Positions 12,010-20,778 of a stretch of 64,000 bases of DNA are shown piece after piece. Source of the DNA: Ancylobacter pratisalsi (GTDB taxonomy: Bacteria; Pseudomonadota; Alphaproteobacteria; Rhizobiales; Xanthobacteraceae); assembly GCF_010669125.1 (NCBI RefSeq), contig NZ_CP048630.1, forward strand, positions 1,624,001 to 1,688,000. Direction: 5' to 3'. A program made the position numbers and the translations under genes. The first letter of the stretch is position 1, and each line of letters starts with the position of its first letter. The notes under the pieces were generated by a model that made no database searches, was not told where the DNA came from, and saw only the letters and a list, made by a program, of their open reading frames with translations.

Positions 12010-12039
12010 ATCGGCCGCAGCCGGGGGGCCACGGCCGAT
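12010..12039 (-). terminator. Stem-loop downstream of the rhamnonate dehydratase gene
   Basis: An 8-base perfect inverted repeat (12010-12017 with 12032-12039) with a G/C-rich loop lies about 45 bases past the stop of the leftward sugar-acid operon. On the minus strand it is followed by a short T-containing but imperfect tail. It is a plausible but weak intrinsic terminator that would insulate the nitrile hydratase operon, whose promoter must lie between here and 11860. Confidence 0.4.
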
Positions 12040-12082
12040 AGGTATTATTGAACTCCCGCGTTTCGCCGCCGTGGCGAAACGT

Positions 12083-13270
12083 TCAGCTCATTGCATAAGG
12101 ACGGTGCAACGGCACATCCGGATTGAGGCGCACGCCGAAGCCCGGCCTGTCGAGCGCGCTGGCCTTCATCCGCCCGTTCACCGGCACCGGCTCGTCGAGC
12201 AGGAGCGGGGTGAACATCGGCACCACCTGGTCGGGCACCGGGTGCATCATCAGGAACTCGGCGAAGGGCGAGTTCTGCCGGGTGATGACGAAGTGGTAGC
12301 TGTAGACCGAGGAGCCATGGGGCACGACCAGCTTGGAATGGGCGTCCGCCAGCGCCGAGATCTTGATCAGCTCGGTCACGCCGCCGCACCAGCCGACATC
12401 GGGCTGTATGATGTCGCAGCAGTCCATCTCCAGCAGCATGCGGAAGCCCCAGCGGGTGGCCTCATGCTCGCCGGTGGTGACCAGCATGCCCTTCGGCACG
12501 TTCTTCTTCAGCTCGGCATAGCCCCAGTAGTCGTCGGGGGAGAGGCACTCCTCGATCCACTTCAGCCCGTACTCATGGGCCTTGTGGGCGAGCCGGGTGG
12601 CGTAGTTGACGTCGAGGCTCATCCAGCAGTCATACATCAGCCAGAAGTCGTCGCCGGTGCGCTCGCGCATGGTGGCGAGCAGCTCGATGTTCTTGGCGAG
12701 CCCCTCCTCGCCCTCGGCGGGAACGTGGTGAAGCGGCAGCTTGCCGCCGATGAAGCCCATCTGCTTGGCAAGGTCGGGCCGCGCGCCGGTGGCGTAGAAC
12801 TGCAGTTCGTCGCGCACGGGCCCGCCGAGCAGCGCGTGGACCGGCTCCTTGCGCACCTTGGCGAGCAGGTCCCACAGCGCCAGGTCGACGCCGGAAATGG
12901 TGTTCAGCACCACGCCCTTGCGGCCGTAATACTGGGTGGCGAAATACATCTGGTCCCAGATCTTCTCGATCTCGGTGACCTTGCGCCCGATGAGGAAGCG
13001 GGCGAGGTGCTTCTCGACGATGAAGGCGCCGATCTCGCCCGCCGTGGTGACGGCGAAGCCCACCGTGCCGTCATCGGCCTCGATCTCGACCACCAGCGTG
13101 CCGAGCACGTTGATGCCGAAGCTCTGCCGGCTCTGGCGGTATTCGGGATACTTGCCCATCGGCGTGCCGATGTGGTCGTCGATCCAGTGGCCCGAACCCT
13201 GGTCGTGATAGTCCGCGCCGCCGCCGCGGACGGTGAAGGCACGCACGGCCTTGATCGTCGGCATGGTCAT
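12083..13270 (-). CDS. rhmD: L-rhamnonate dehydratase (enolase superfamily)
   Basis: Removes water from a 6-deoxy-sugar acid to give the 2-keto-3-deoxy acid. The 395-residue protein follows the RhmD subfamily closely: the N-terminal capping-loop His region [10 protein letters not shown] (His 28 and 33), metal ligands Asp214 (LMYDCW), Glu240 (WIEECL) and Glu268 (TTGEHE), and catalytic His318 ([12 protein letters not shown]). The 26- and 28-residue spacings of the metal ligands equal those of characterised RhmD. The ATG at 13270 is used, with ATG 13264 as an alternative; the frame is open far upstream without homology. It ends the operon that starts with the hydrolase at 16383. Confidence 0.9.
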   Translation of the reverse strand: MTMPTIKAVRAFTVRGGGADYHDQGSGHWIDDHIGTPMGKYPEYRQSRQSFGINVLGTLVVEIEADDGTVGFAVTTAGEIGAFIVEKHLARFLIGRKVTEIEKIWDQMYFATQYYGRKGVVLNTISGVDLALWDLLAKVRKEPVHALLGGPVRDELQFYATGARPDLAKQMGFIGGKLPLHHVPAEGEEGLAKNIELLATMRERTGDDFWLMYDCWMSLDVNYATRLAHKAHEYGLKWIEECLSPDDYWGYAELKKNVPKGMLVTTGEHEATRWGFRMLLEMDCCDIIQPDVGWCGGVTELIKISALADAHSKLVVPHGSSVYSYHFVITRQNSPFAEFLMMHPVPDQVVPMFTPLLLDEPVPVNGRMKASALDRPGFGVRLNPDVPLHRPYAMS

Positions 13271-13297
13271 GATTGTCGAAGCTCCCGGAAGAACAGG

Positions 13298-13329
13298 CCC
13301 GCGACCGTCCGCTCGGGAACGGTCGCGGG
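13298..13329 (-). repeat. Intercistronic stem-loop between the MFS permease and rhmD
   Basis: A perfect 11-base inverted repeat (13298-13308 with 13319-13329, ten-base loop) lies ten bases after the permease stop codon. It could be a partial terminator or an mRNA 3' stabiliser within the operon. No U tract follows on the minus strand. Confidence 0.5.
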
Positions 13330-13338
13330 AATTCGAAC

Positions 13339-14661
13339 TCAGCGGTTGGTGGCGGGGGCCACCGCCTCGCGGCGCTCGCGGCCGACACCGATGGCGGCGA
13401 GGGCAAACACCAGCAGCGCGCCGATCAGCGTCGTGCCCGCCAGCAGGTACAGGCCCGCCGAGGTGGACTGGAACGACTGCTCCGCCCAGGTCTTGACGTT
13501 CGGCGCCACGAAGCCGCCGAGCGAGCCGAGCGAGTTGATGAGCGCGATGCCGCCCGCCGCGGCGACGCCGCCGAGATAGCCGGTCGGCAGGGTCCAGAAG
13601 ATCGGCTGCACCGAGATGAAGCCGGCGGCCGCGAAGCACAGCGCGATCATCGACAGCAGCGGCGAGGCCGAGGCCACGGAGGCGGCGATGCCGGCGGCGC
13701 AGACCACCAGGATGCCGCCGGCGAACAGGCGGCGCTCACCGGTGCGGTCCGACCAGCGCGGCAGGTAATAGGTGGCCAGCAGCGCGCAGATCCACGGGAT
13801 CGCTGTCACGAAGCCGACTTCAAGGCCGACATTGGTGCCGAGCAGACCCGCGACCTGGGTCGGCAGGTAGAACACCACCCCGTACACGCTCATCTGGATG
13901 ATGAAGTAGATCAGCGCGAAATAGAGCACCCGTCCGCTGGCGAGCGCGGCCAGCGTGCTGCGCGGGCCGTGGCTCTGCTTGGAGCTTTCCTCGGCGTTCA
14001 GCGCCTTGGCGAGCTCGGACTTCTCGGACGCCGACAGCCACGTCGCATCGGCCGGCTTGTTGTCGAGGTAGAAATAGGCCCAGACGCCGACGATGGTGGC
14101 AAGGAGGCCTTCCACCATGAACATCCACTGCCAGCCATGCAGGCCGCCCAGCCCCTGGAACTCCAGCAGCAGGCCGGACAGCGGCGAGCCGAAGATGAAG
14201 GCGAGCGGCGCGCCGAAATAGAACAGACCCATGGCCCGGCCGCGCGCGAAGGAGGGGAACCAGTAGGTGAGGTACAAGATCACGCCGGGGAAGAAGCCGG
14301 CTTCCGCGACGCCGAGCAGGACGCGCAGGGCGTAGAAGGTCATCTCGTTATGGGCGAACATCATCGCCGCCGAGATCAGACCCCATGTCACCATGATGCG
14401 GGCCATCCAGATCTTGGCGCCGACGCGGTGCATGATGAGGTTCGAGGGTACCTCGAACAGGGCGTAGCCGAGGAAGAAGATGCTGGCGCCCAGCGCGAAG
14501 GCGGCGTCCGAAATGCCGGTGTCCGCCTGGAACGCCTTCTTGGCGAAGCCGACATTGGCGCGGTCGAGGAACGCCAGCACATACATCAGCAGCAGGAACG
14601 GCAGCAGCCGCTTCGTGACCTTGTCGATCGTGGAAAGAAGTGTCGGTGTCTGCGCGACCAT
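13339..14661 (-). CDS. MFS transporter, anion:cation symporter family (sugar-acid uptake)
   Basis: A 440-residue, twelve-helix major facilitator of the ACS type that includes the D-galactonate, glucarate and rhamnonate permeases. Helix 1 starts at [19 protein letters not shown], followed by [14 protein letters not shown] and the loop motif [13 protein letters not shown], both typical of this family. The ATG at 14661 has an excellent AAGGAGG eight bases upstream. It lies between the SDR dehydrogenase and the dehydratase, so the likely substrate is the sugar acid metabolised by them, L-rhamnonate or a stereoisomer. The substrate is inferred from operon context. Confidence 0.88.
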   Translation of the reverse strand: MVAQTPTLLSTIDKVTKRLLPFLLLMYVLAFLDRANVGFAKKAFQADTGISDAAFALGASIFFLGYALFEVPSNLIMHRVGAKIWMARIMVTWGLISAAMMFAHNEMTFYALRVLLGVAEAGFFPGVILYLTYWFPSFARGRAMGLFYFGAPLAFIFGSPLSGLLLEFQGLGGLHGWQWMFMVEGLLATIVGVWAYFYLDNKPADATWLSASEKSELAKALNAEESSKQSHGPRSTLAALASGRVLYFALIYFIIQMSVYGVVFYLPTQVAGLLGTNVGLEVGFVTAIPWICALLATYYLPRWSDRTGERRLFAGGILVVCAAGIAASVASASPLLSMIALCFAAAGFISVQPIFWTLPTGYLGGVAAAGGIALINSLGSLGGFVAPNVKTWAEQSFQSTSAGLYLLAGTTLIGALLVFALAAIGVGRERREAVAPATNR

Positions 14662-14769
14662 TCGGGCGCCCTCCTTGTTCGATGGACATGCGTCGCTCTT
14701 GCGCCCGAACGAGGTCCGGGCGCTGCGATCTTCTTGGTTTTTTGAAGGGCCGGAAGTTTCGCGGCGCCT

Positions 14770-15522
14770 TTAGTAGACGGCTCGGCCGCCGGAGATGTCG
14801 AAGACGGCGCCGGTTGAGAAGGCGCAGTCCTCGGAAGAGAGCCAGGCGATGAGGCCGGCGGCCTCGTCGACGGCGAGAAAGCGGTTCATCGGGATCTTCG
14901 AGAGCATGTAGTCGATATGCTCCTGCTTCATCTGGTCGAAGATCTCAGTCTTCGCCGCCGCCGGGGTGATGGCGTTGACGAGGATGTTGGAGGTCGCCAG
15001 TTCCTTGCCCAGCGACTTGGTGAGGCCTATCAGCCCGGCCTTGGAGGCCGAGTAGTGCGAGGCGGTGGGGTTGCCTTCCTTGCCGGCGATCGAGGCGACG
15101 TTGACGATGCGCCCCCAGCCGTTCTTCAGCATGGCGGGAACCACCGCCTTGCAGGTGAGGAACGGGCCGACGAGGTTGACGTCGACCACCCGGCGCCAGG
15201 TGTCGGTGTCCAGTTCCCACAGCCTGGCGTTGCCGCCGGTGATGCCGGCATTGTTGACCAGGATGTCGATCTTGCCATGCGTGCCGGCAACCGCCTCGGT
15301 GGCTGCCGTGACGGAGGCCTCGTCGGTCAGCTCGACGACATGGGTCGACACCGTGCCGAGCGGGGAGAGCGCGGCCTTCGCCTCATCGAGCCGGGCGGCA
15401 TCGATGTCCCACAGTGCGACCGCGGCGCCCGATTTGAGCATGCGCTCGGCCGTGGCGTAGCCGATGCCGCGCGCGCCGCCGGTGATGATGGCGACGCGGC
15501 CCTTGAGGTCGATGGAGTTCAT
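14770..15522 (-). CDS. SDR dehydrogenase, probable 2-keto-3-deoxy-L-rhamnonate 4-dehydrogenase
   Basis: Short-chain dehydrogenase of 250 residues with the cofactor motif TGGARGIG (14-21), NNAG (90-93) and the catalytic Ser144-Tyr157-Lys161 set (HYSASKAG). Asp39 after the second strand predicts NAD rather than NADP use. In the non-phosphorylated (diketo-hydrolase) rhamnose pathway this enzyme oxidises 2-keto-3-deoxy-L-rhamnonate to the 2,4-diketo acid; the adjacent dehydratase and FAH-family hydrolase are the steps before and after it. The gene starts 15 bases after the hydrolase gene. An analogous role on L-fuconate is possible. Confidence 0.85.
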   Translation of the reverse strand: MNSIDLKGRVAIITGGARGIGYATAERMLKSGAAVALWDIDAARLDEAKAALSPLGTVSTHVVELTDEASVTAATEAVAGTHGKIDILVNNAGITGGNARLWELDTDTWRRVVDVNLVGPFLTCKAVVPAMLKNGWGRIVNVASIAGKEGNPTASHYSASKAGLIGLTKSLGKELATSNILVNAITPAAAKTEIFDQMKQEHIDYMLSKIPMNRFLAVDEAAGLIAWLSSEDCAFSTGAVFDISGGRAVY

Positions 15523-15537
15523 GGAGGCTGCTCGCTC

Positions 15538-16383
15538 TTACGCCGCCGGGACGGTGGTCTGGCTCTGCTCGCCAAGGCCGGAAATGGCCAGGCGCATGGT
15601 CTGGCCGGCCTTGAGATAGACCGGCGGCTTCTGCCCCAGCCCGACGCCCGGAGGCGTGCCGGTGGAGATGACGTCGCCCGGCTGCAGGCTCATGAACTGG
15701 CTGATGTAGCTGACGATGGTCGGCACGTTGAAGATCATCGTGCGGGTCGAGCCGGTCTGGTAGCGCTTGCCGTCGACCTCCAGCCACATGTCCAGCACGT
15801 GCGGATCGGTGATCTCGTCGGTGGTCACCAGCCAGGGCCCCATCGGCCCGAAGGTGTCGCAGCCCTTGCCCTTGTCCCACTGGCCGCCGCGCTCGATCTG
15901 GAAGGCGCGCTCGGACACGTCGTTGACGACGCAATAGCCGGCCACGTGATCATAGGCGTCTTCGACAGAGACGTATTTGGCGGTCTTGCCGATGACGATG
16001 CCGAGCTCGACCTCCCAATCGGTCTTCACCGACGTGCGGGGGATCTCGACATTGTCATAGGGACCGACGATGCAGCTGGTGGGCTTCATGAACAGCACCG
16101 GCTCGTCGGGGATCGGCATGCCGGCCTCTTCCGCGTGGTCGGTGTAGTTCAGCCCGACGCAGACGAACTTGCCAACCTTCCCCACGCAGGCGCCGATGCG
16201 GGGATTGCCCTCGACCGCCGGAAGCGAGGCCGGATCGATGGCGCGGATCTTCGCTAGTGCCTCAGGCAGCAGCGCCTCTCCGGCGATGTCGGACACATGC
16301 GCAGACAGGTCGCGCAGCGTACCGCTGGCGTCCACAATGCCGGGGCGCTCCTGCCCGATGGCGCCGTAACGAACGAGTTTCAT
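15538..16383 (-). CDS. FAH-family hydrolase, probable 2,4-diketo-3-deoxy-L-rhamnonate hydrolase
   Basis: A 281-residue member of the fumarylacetoacetate hydrolase family, which cleaves C-C bonds in diketo acids using a divalent metal. Visible features are VCVGLNYTDHAEEAG, the metal ligands Glu124 and Glu126 in DWEVELGIVIG, Asp155 in CVVNDVSER, and the C-terminal DVISTGTPPGVGLG. In the diketo-hydrolase rhamnose pathway (LRA6 type) the products are pyruvate and L-lactate. The ATG at 16383 is the first gene of the operon, divergent from a LysR gene. The exact substrate is inferred from neighbours. Confidence 0.85.
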   Translation of the reverse strand: MKLVRYGAIGQERPGIVDASGTLRDLSAHVSDIAGEALLPEALAKIRAIDPASLPAVEGNPRIGACVGKVGKFVCVGLNYTDHAEEAGMPIPDEPVLFMKPTSCIVGPYDNVEIPRTSVKTDWEVELGIVIGKTAKYVSVEDAYDHVAGYCVVNDVSERAFQIERGGQWDKGKGCDTFGPMGPWLVTTDEITDPHVLDMWLEVDGKRYQTGSTRTMIFNVPTIVSYISQFMSLQPGDVISTGTPPGVGLGQKPPVYLKAGQTMRLAISGLGEQSQTTVPAA

Positions 16384-16529
16384 GTAACAGACCTCCCCAG
16401 AACACGCGCTCTGACCGCGGCGCACTTTTGTTGATTGAGCCGTAGCGGTAAAGGCGATAACTGAATAATGAAAATTCGGACTTATCTCATTCCATTTGAT
16501 TATCGGAACGGGTGACGATCGGAGCAGTC
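16384..16529. promoter_or_regulatory. Divergent promoter region of the sugar-acid operon and its LysR gene
   Basis: This region lies between the hydrolase gene and the divergent LysR gene. The central 60 bases are clearly AT-rich. A GATAA at about 16455 and a TTATC about 25 bases later form an inverted pair, and several T-N11-A spacings of the LysR type can be drawn through this part. Individual operator boxes cannot be assigned with certainty. Confidence 0.4.
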
Positions 16530-17477
16530 ATGGCCCCACCTCTCCTGAGTGCGCTCATCGGCCGGTTGCGCTTCAAGCACCTGCGCCTTGTGGACGCCCT
16601 CGCCCGTGGCGGCAATCTGCACCGGGTGGCGGCGGAAATGCACATGACGCAGCCGGCGGCGTCCAAGATCCTGAAGGATGCCGAACTGATCCTGGGCGCG
16701 CCGCTTTTCGAGCGGCGCCCGCGCGGAATGGTGCCGACGGAAATCGGTGGCTTCGCGGCGGATTATGCCGCGCGCATGCTGCGGGCGGCGGAGAGCTTCA
16801 CCGACGGCATGGACAATCTGAAAGCCGGCGGCTTCGGGGCGCTCTCCATCGGCGCCATCATGGCGACGACGCCGGGCCTGCTGCCGCGCGCCATTGCCGA
16901 GCTGAAGCAACGGCGGCCGCTGATGACGATCCGCCTGCTGGCCGCCACCAGCGACATCCTGCTTGCCGCGCTGAGCCGCGACGAGATCGCGCTCGCGGTG
17001 GGCCGGCTCACCCAGCCCGAGGATGCGCTCGCCTTTCACATCGAGCCGCTGGCGTCGGAGGAACTGTGGATCTTCGCCGCCGCCGACCATCCCCTCGCCC
17101 GGCGCCCGGCCATCACGCTCGGGGAGACCGCGCGGCTGGCCTGGGTGCTGCAGCCCAAGGGCAGCCCGATGCGGCGGCTGCTCGACCGCACCTTCGCCGA
17201 GCAGGGCGTCGGCTCGCTGGACAATTGCGTGGAGACCACCTCGATCTTCGCGACGCTGCATCTGGTGCGCGAGGCGGGCATGATCGCATGCCTGCCCAAG
17301 TCGATCCTGGTGGAAGGGGTGACGAGCGGCACCTTCTCCCGGCTTCCCATCGAACTGACCCATGATCTCGGCCCGCTCGGCATCATCACCCGGCGCGGCG
17401 AGACGCCCTCCGCCAACGCGGCCGATTTCATCGACGTGCTGCGGACGATGAGGACCCTCCCCCCGTCCCTCGCCTGA
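16530..17477 (+). CDS. LysR-family regulator of the sugar-acid operon
   Basis: LysR-type regulator of 315 residues. The HTH spans residues 12-70 (FKHLRLVDALARGGNLHRVAA to PLFERRPRGMVPTEIGG). The form resembles the GbpR/PcaQ branch, where the HTH begins with LRFKHLRL. The effector domain contains GALSIGAIMATTPGLLP and ends in a family-like TRRGETPSANAADFIDVLR. The ATG at 16530 has GGAG five bases upstream; a GTG 18 bases earlier is an alternative. It is divergent from the dehydratase/SDR/hydrolase operon and probably responds to the sugar acid or its diketo product. Confidence 0.85.
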   Translation: MAPPLLSALIGRLRFKHLRLVDALARGGNLHRVAAEMHMTQPAASKILKDAELILGAPLFERRPRGMVPTEIGGFAADYAARMLRAAESFTDGMDNLKAGGFGALSIGAIMATTPGLLPRAIAELKQRRPLMTIRLLAATSDILLAALSRDEIALAVGRLTQPEDALAFHIEPLASEELWIFAAADHPLARRPAITLGETARLAWVLQPKGSPMRRLLDRTFAEQGVGSLDNCVETTSIFATLHLVREAGMIACLPKSILVEGVTSGTFSRLPIELTHDLGPLGIITRRGETPSANAADFIDVLRTMRTLPPSLA

Positions 17478-17484
17478 GCCGGAG

Positions 17485-18750
17485 TCAGTAGATCGGAAAG
17501 CGCGCGCAGAGTTCGCGGACCTGCCGGGCGACATCGGCGATCAACGCCGCGTCGTCGGGGGCCTTCACCACCGCCGCGATGAAGCCGGCGATGGTTGCGA
17601 ACTCGGCGGTGCCGAAGCCGCGCGCCGTGCCCGCATTGCTCGACAGCCGCAGGCCCGACGGCGCCTCGGGCGGGCGCGGATCGAACGGGATGAGGTTCTT
17701 GTTGACGGCAAGGCCGGCCTTTTCCAGCGCCTTGGCGGCGATGTCGCCGGTGACGCCGATGGTGGACAGATCCACCAGCATGAGGCCGCAATCCGTGCCC
17801 CCGCCCACCAGCCGCAGGCCCGCGGCGGAAAGGCTCATAGCCAGCATCCGCGCATTGTCGAGCACGGCCTGGTTATAGGCGGCGAATTCCGGGCGCAGCG
17901 CCTCTCCGAAACAGGCCGCCTTGGCGGCGACGGCGTGCATCATCACCGACCCCTGCACGCCGGGGAAGATGCCGTAATTGATGCGGTCGGAAAGCGCGGG
18001 ATCGTTCCACAGCACGAAGCCGCCGCGCGCGCCGCGCAGCGACTTGTAGGAGGTCGAGGTCACGACATGGGCGTGGGGAAAGGGATGGGGGTAGAGCCCC
18101 GTCGCCACCAGTCCGGCGAAATGGGCCATGTCGACCATGAACAGCGCACCGACCTCATCGGCGATGGCGCGCATGCCGGCAAAGTCGAGCGCGGCCGGAT
18201 AGGCCGAACCGCCGGCGACGATGAGCCTCGGGCGATGCGCCAGAGCCAGGGCGCGCAGGGCGGCAAGCTCGATGGTCTCGCTCTCCCGGCACACCCCGTA
18301 GCGCACGATGGTGTAGTCGCGCCCGGTCAGCGTCGCCGGATGGCCGTGGCTGATATGCCCGCCCGCCGCCGTGTCCATCGACAGAATGGTGTCGCCCAGC
18401 TTCAGCAGGCCGAGGAAGACGCCGGCATTGGCGTTGGAGCCGGAATGGGGCTGCACATTGGCGAAGGCACAGCCGAACAGCCGCGTCACCCGCTCCACCG
18501 CCAGCGCCTCTATCGCGTCGGCGAATTCCGCCCCGCCATAGTAGCGGCCATAGGGCAGGCCCTCGACGGTCTTGTTGGTGAGAACCGAGCCCTGCGCTTC
18601 CAGCACCAGACGCGAGACGATGTTTTCCGAGGCGATGAGCTCGATGCCCTGGCGCTGGCGGGCAAGCTCGCCGCCGATCGCGCGCTCCAGCTCGGGGTCG
18701 GCCTCAAGGCCTTGCGAAAAGTAGCCGGCGTGAAGCGTGGACATCGGCAC
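17485..18750 (-). CDS. Serine hydroxymethyltransferase-like PLP enzyme (divergent GlyA paralogue)
   Basis: A 421-residue fold-type I PLP enzyme with most SHMT signatures: RQGIELIASENIVSRLV, LTNKTVEGLPYGRYYGG, FGCAFANVQPHSGSNAN, GGHISHG and NAGTARGFG. The lysine segment is TSTSYKSLRGARGGF, where housekeeping GlyA has TTTHKTLRGPRGG. The His before the PLP lysine is therefore Tyr, and the Pro is Ala. Related deviating SHMTs include alpha-methylserine hydroxymethyltransferase and alpha-methylserine aldolases, so substrate and folate dependence are open. A GTG at 18750 lies six bases after GGAGG; an ATG follows at 18744. It converges with the LysR gene, seven bases away. Confidence 0.85.
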   Translation of the reverse strand: MPMSTLHAGYFSQGLEADPELERAIGGELARQRQGIELIASENIVSRLVLEAQGSVLTNKTVEGLPYGRYYGGAEFADAIEALAVERVTRLFGCAFANVQPHSGSNANAGVFLGLLKLGDTILSMDTAAGGHISHGHPATLTGRDYTIVRYGVCRESETIELAALRALALAHRPRLIVAGGSAYPAALDFAGMRAIADEVGALFMVDMAHFAGLVATGLYPHPFPHAHVVTSTSYKSLRGARGGFVLWNDPALSDRINYGIFPGVQGSVMMHAVAAKAACFGEALRPEFAAYNQAVLDNARMLAMSLSAAGLRLVGGGTDCGLMLVDLSTIGVTGDIAAKALEKAGLAVNKNLIPFDPRPPEAPSGLRLSSNAGTARGFGTAEFATIAGFIAAVVKAPDDAALIADVARQVRELCARFPIY

Positions 18751-18852
18751 CTGCAGCCTCCGGAGGCCGGCGAGCAGAGGGAGGCGCGCGCAGCGGAAAT
18801 GGCGGGCCCGCCAGGCCCTCTCCCGGCGAGTGGGTCCGGGAAACGCGTTCGA

Positions 18853-19866
18853 TCAGCTCTTCTTGCCGGTCAGCCAGGACAGCAGCGGGTTGAGCGGCTG
18901 GCTTCCCTTCGGCATCTGCTCGACCACGATCAACTCGTTGACCTCGCCCTTCTTGAAGGCGGCCAGGAACGCATCGTAGTCGGCGACCGAAATGCAGCCA
19001 TTGGAATCCCCGCGCGGCCCCAGCAGGTAGCTGTGCACGAGGAAGCCGTTTCGCCCATACATCTTGCCGTCGCCGATGGGGGTCATGCGCACCGCTTCCA
19101 CGCCGTGGAACAGCGCCTCGCGCATGGTCAGCTTGTAGCGGTTCGGCGGCGTCGGGCCGAGCATCTTCACCGAGACATGGCGGGGATCGTCGAACCGCTC
19201 GCCATAGCCCGAATGCGCTTCCAGCTTCCGCCCGCTGGGCAGATAGAGCTTCCTGGCGCGGATATCATAGACCGCGAACCTGTCGCCGGATGAGGGCAGA
19301 CGCAGCTCGTTTTCGGCCTCGGGCTTGGTCGCGGCGGGCGGCGCCGGCGGTTCGTCCGGAGCCTCGTCCTCGGGCAGCGGCGGCGGCAGCATCGCCAGAT
19401 CGACCGCCTTGGCCTTTTTCGGCGGGCTCGGCGCCAGGGTCAGCGTGTCCTCGGGCTCGTCGCCCGGCATCACCCGGCCAGCGAACATGGGCTTGGCCAT
19501 GGGCAGCGGCACGGCGCTCACGGTCTCCACCGTCGGCTCCGTGACCGGCGGCGGCACCGGGACCGAGGCGACGATCGCGGGACGCGTCGGGATGATGGCC
19601 GGATCGAACAGCCAGCCCTCGGGCTGCGGCAGCTCGCCGGAGGAATAGAAATTGCGAATGTCCGTGACCGTGTAGACCGGCCGAAGGGCCGGCGCGTCCT
19701 TGACCTTCGCCGTCACCGCGGGCGCGGCCGGCGCGAGCCGCAACTCCGGATCGACGCGCGCTGCGTCCGCCGGCGTGGGCAGGGACGTGCTCGACAGCCA
19801 CGCCGCCGCGATCGCCATCGCGACGAAGCTGAAAGAGCCGACAAGGAACGTTCCGACGAGGCGCAT
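18853..19866 (-). CDS. DUF2778 (L,D-transpeptidase-like, Tlde1-type) envelope protein
   Basis: A 337-residue protein with an N-terminal signal anchor (about residues 4-25), a long Pro/Ala/Glu-rich linker (about 40-200) and a C-terminal DUF2778 domain. The domain contains FAVYDIRARKLYLPSG, HSGYG, PPNRYKLTMREALFHG and the catalytic-type HSYLLGPRGDSNGCIS (His and Cys in the HxnGxSxGC pattern of L,D-transpeptidases). DUF2778 is the fold of the Salmonella Tlde1 peptidoglycan-acting effector; rhizobial members are normally anchored and probably act on their own cell wall. The ATG at 19866 puts the hydrophobic segment at the N-terminus. No immunity gene or type VI gene is nearby. Confidence 0.8.
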   Translation of the reverse strand: MRLVGTFLVGSFSFVAMAIAAAWLSSTSLPTPADAARVDPELRLAPAAPAVTAKVKDAPALRPVYTVTDIRNFYSSGELPQPEGWLFDPAIIPTRPAIVASVPVPPPVTEPTVETVSAVPLPMAKPMFAGRVMPGDEPEDTLTLAPSPPKKAKAVDLAMLPPPLPEDEAPDEPPAPPAATKPEAENELRLPSSGDRFAVYDIRARKLYLPSGRKLEAHSGYGERFDDPRHVSVKMLGPTPPNRYKLTMREALFHGVEAVRMTPIGDGKMYGRNGFLVHSYLLGPRGDSNGCISVADYDAFLAAFKKGEVNELIVVEQMPKGSQPLNPLLSWLTGKKS

Positions 19867-20341
19867 AGACGTCTCTGCGAGAATGGCGTGACAGGCACGA
19901 ATACAGTTTTCGCGACGAGGCAGCGCGAGTCTAGCGGCACTCGTCACGTTCGAACAAGCCCCCCTGCCGAAACGTCAGGGTCCCGGAAGGCTGCGGCCTT
20001 ATCGGCCCAGATTATTGTCATAGTGGGTAACATTTCATTAATGCCCCCGCCAACCCCGGCGTGGGCTCATTGTGAGCATGGCGGCCCTGCGTCGGCGAAC
20101 CGCGCCGCCGCGGACGCTTTGTCGCGATCGCCGGGCCGCGTGCCGCCGGCGGGCCGTGAGGACGCTGCGTGGCCGCACAAGAGTGCACGGGGCTTTGAGC
20201 GGGATCGCCCGCACGCGCATAATGGCCCGCCGGACCGCCGCCTTCGCGTTCGAACGGCGGGAGGGCGGTGGCGGTCTGGCGTGTGACATTTGCGACACTA
20301 TATCTGCGCCGTGGGTCTCAGGGCCCGCCCAGGAGATTCTC
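19867..20341. other. Intergenic region between the DUF2778 gene and hsp20
   Basis: This 475-base divergent region has no convincing gene in any frame. It must hold the promoters for the leftward DUF2778 gene and the rightward hsp20-lon pair. A TATATC-like -10 sequence occurs near 20300, but no CIRCE element, clear sigma-32 promoter or ROSE-type thermometer was recognised. The hsp20 Shine-Dalgarno AGGAG is at 20331-20335. Confidence 0.5.
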
Positions 20342-20764
20342 ATGAAAAAGACGGACCCCCGCGCGTTTATGTGGTCGGACGCCATCGACATGCTGAACCG
20401 CGCCGAACGCATGCAACGGCAGATGTTCCGGCCGGCGGCCGTGCCCGACACCGCCCCGCGACGCCACCGCGCCCCCTGCTGGGAGCCGCCGGTCGACGTG
20501 CTGGAAACCGAGCGTGAAATTCTGGTGCTTGCCGCGCTGCCGGGCGTTGATCCCGAGCATATGACGGTGGCGATCCAGAACGGCGTGCTCACCATTGCGG
20601 GCGATCGCGTGCTGCCGGCCGAGTTTCACCGCGCCGCCATTCACCGCATGGAGCTGCCGCAGGGCCGCTTCGAGCGCCAGCTCGCGCTGCCGCCCGGTCG
20701 TTATGAAGTCGCACATCCACGCGTCGTGAATGGCTGCCTCGCCATCGCGCTGCGCAAGGTTTGA
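20342..20764 (+). CDS. Hsp20/alpha-crystallin small heat-shock protein
   Basis: A 140-residue small heat-shock chaperone that binds unfolding proteins without ATP. The alpha-crystallin domain covers about residues 49-140: PPVDVLETEREILVLAALPG, an edge strand GVLTIAGDRVLP, a loop with the FERQLALP core segment, and GCLAIALRKV at the end. It has no long C-terminal IxI tail. The ATG at 20342 has AGGAG seven bases upstream. The stop is 14 bases before the lon start, so the two are co-transcribed, coupling holding with degradation. It differs from the longer rhizobial HspA-type sHSPs by its truncated C-terminus. Confidence 0.88.
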   Translation: MKKTDPRAFMWSDAIDMLNRAERMQRQMFRPAAVPDTAPRRHRAPCWEPPVDVLETEREILVLAALPGVDPEHMTVAIQNGVLTIAGDRVLPAEFHRAAIHRMELPQGRFERQLALPPGRYEVAHPRVVNGCLAIALRKV

Positions 20765-20778
20765 AGGGGGACGGAACC

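Noticed and set aside
18751..18852. Glycine riboswitch upstream of the SHMT-like gene
   Set aside because: The gap is only about 100 bases with a 14-base GC palindrome and a weak stem; no tandem aptamer features were recognised.
18853..19866. DUF2778 protein as a type VI effector toxin
   Set aside because: No immunity gene, VgrG, Hcp or PAAR gene is nearby, and the protein has a signal anchor and stalk typical of rhizobial housekeeping members.
20239..20341. ROSE-type RNA thermometer ahead of hsp20
   Set aside because: The conserved anti-Shine-Dalgarno element and multi-hairpin layout were not seen; only a plain AGGAG is evident.
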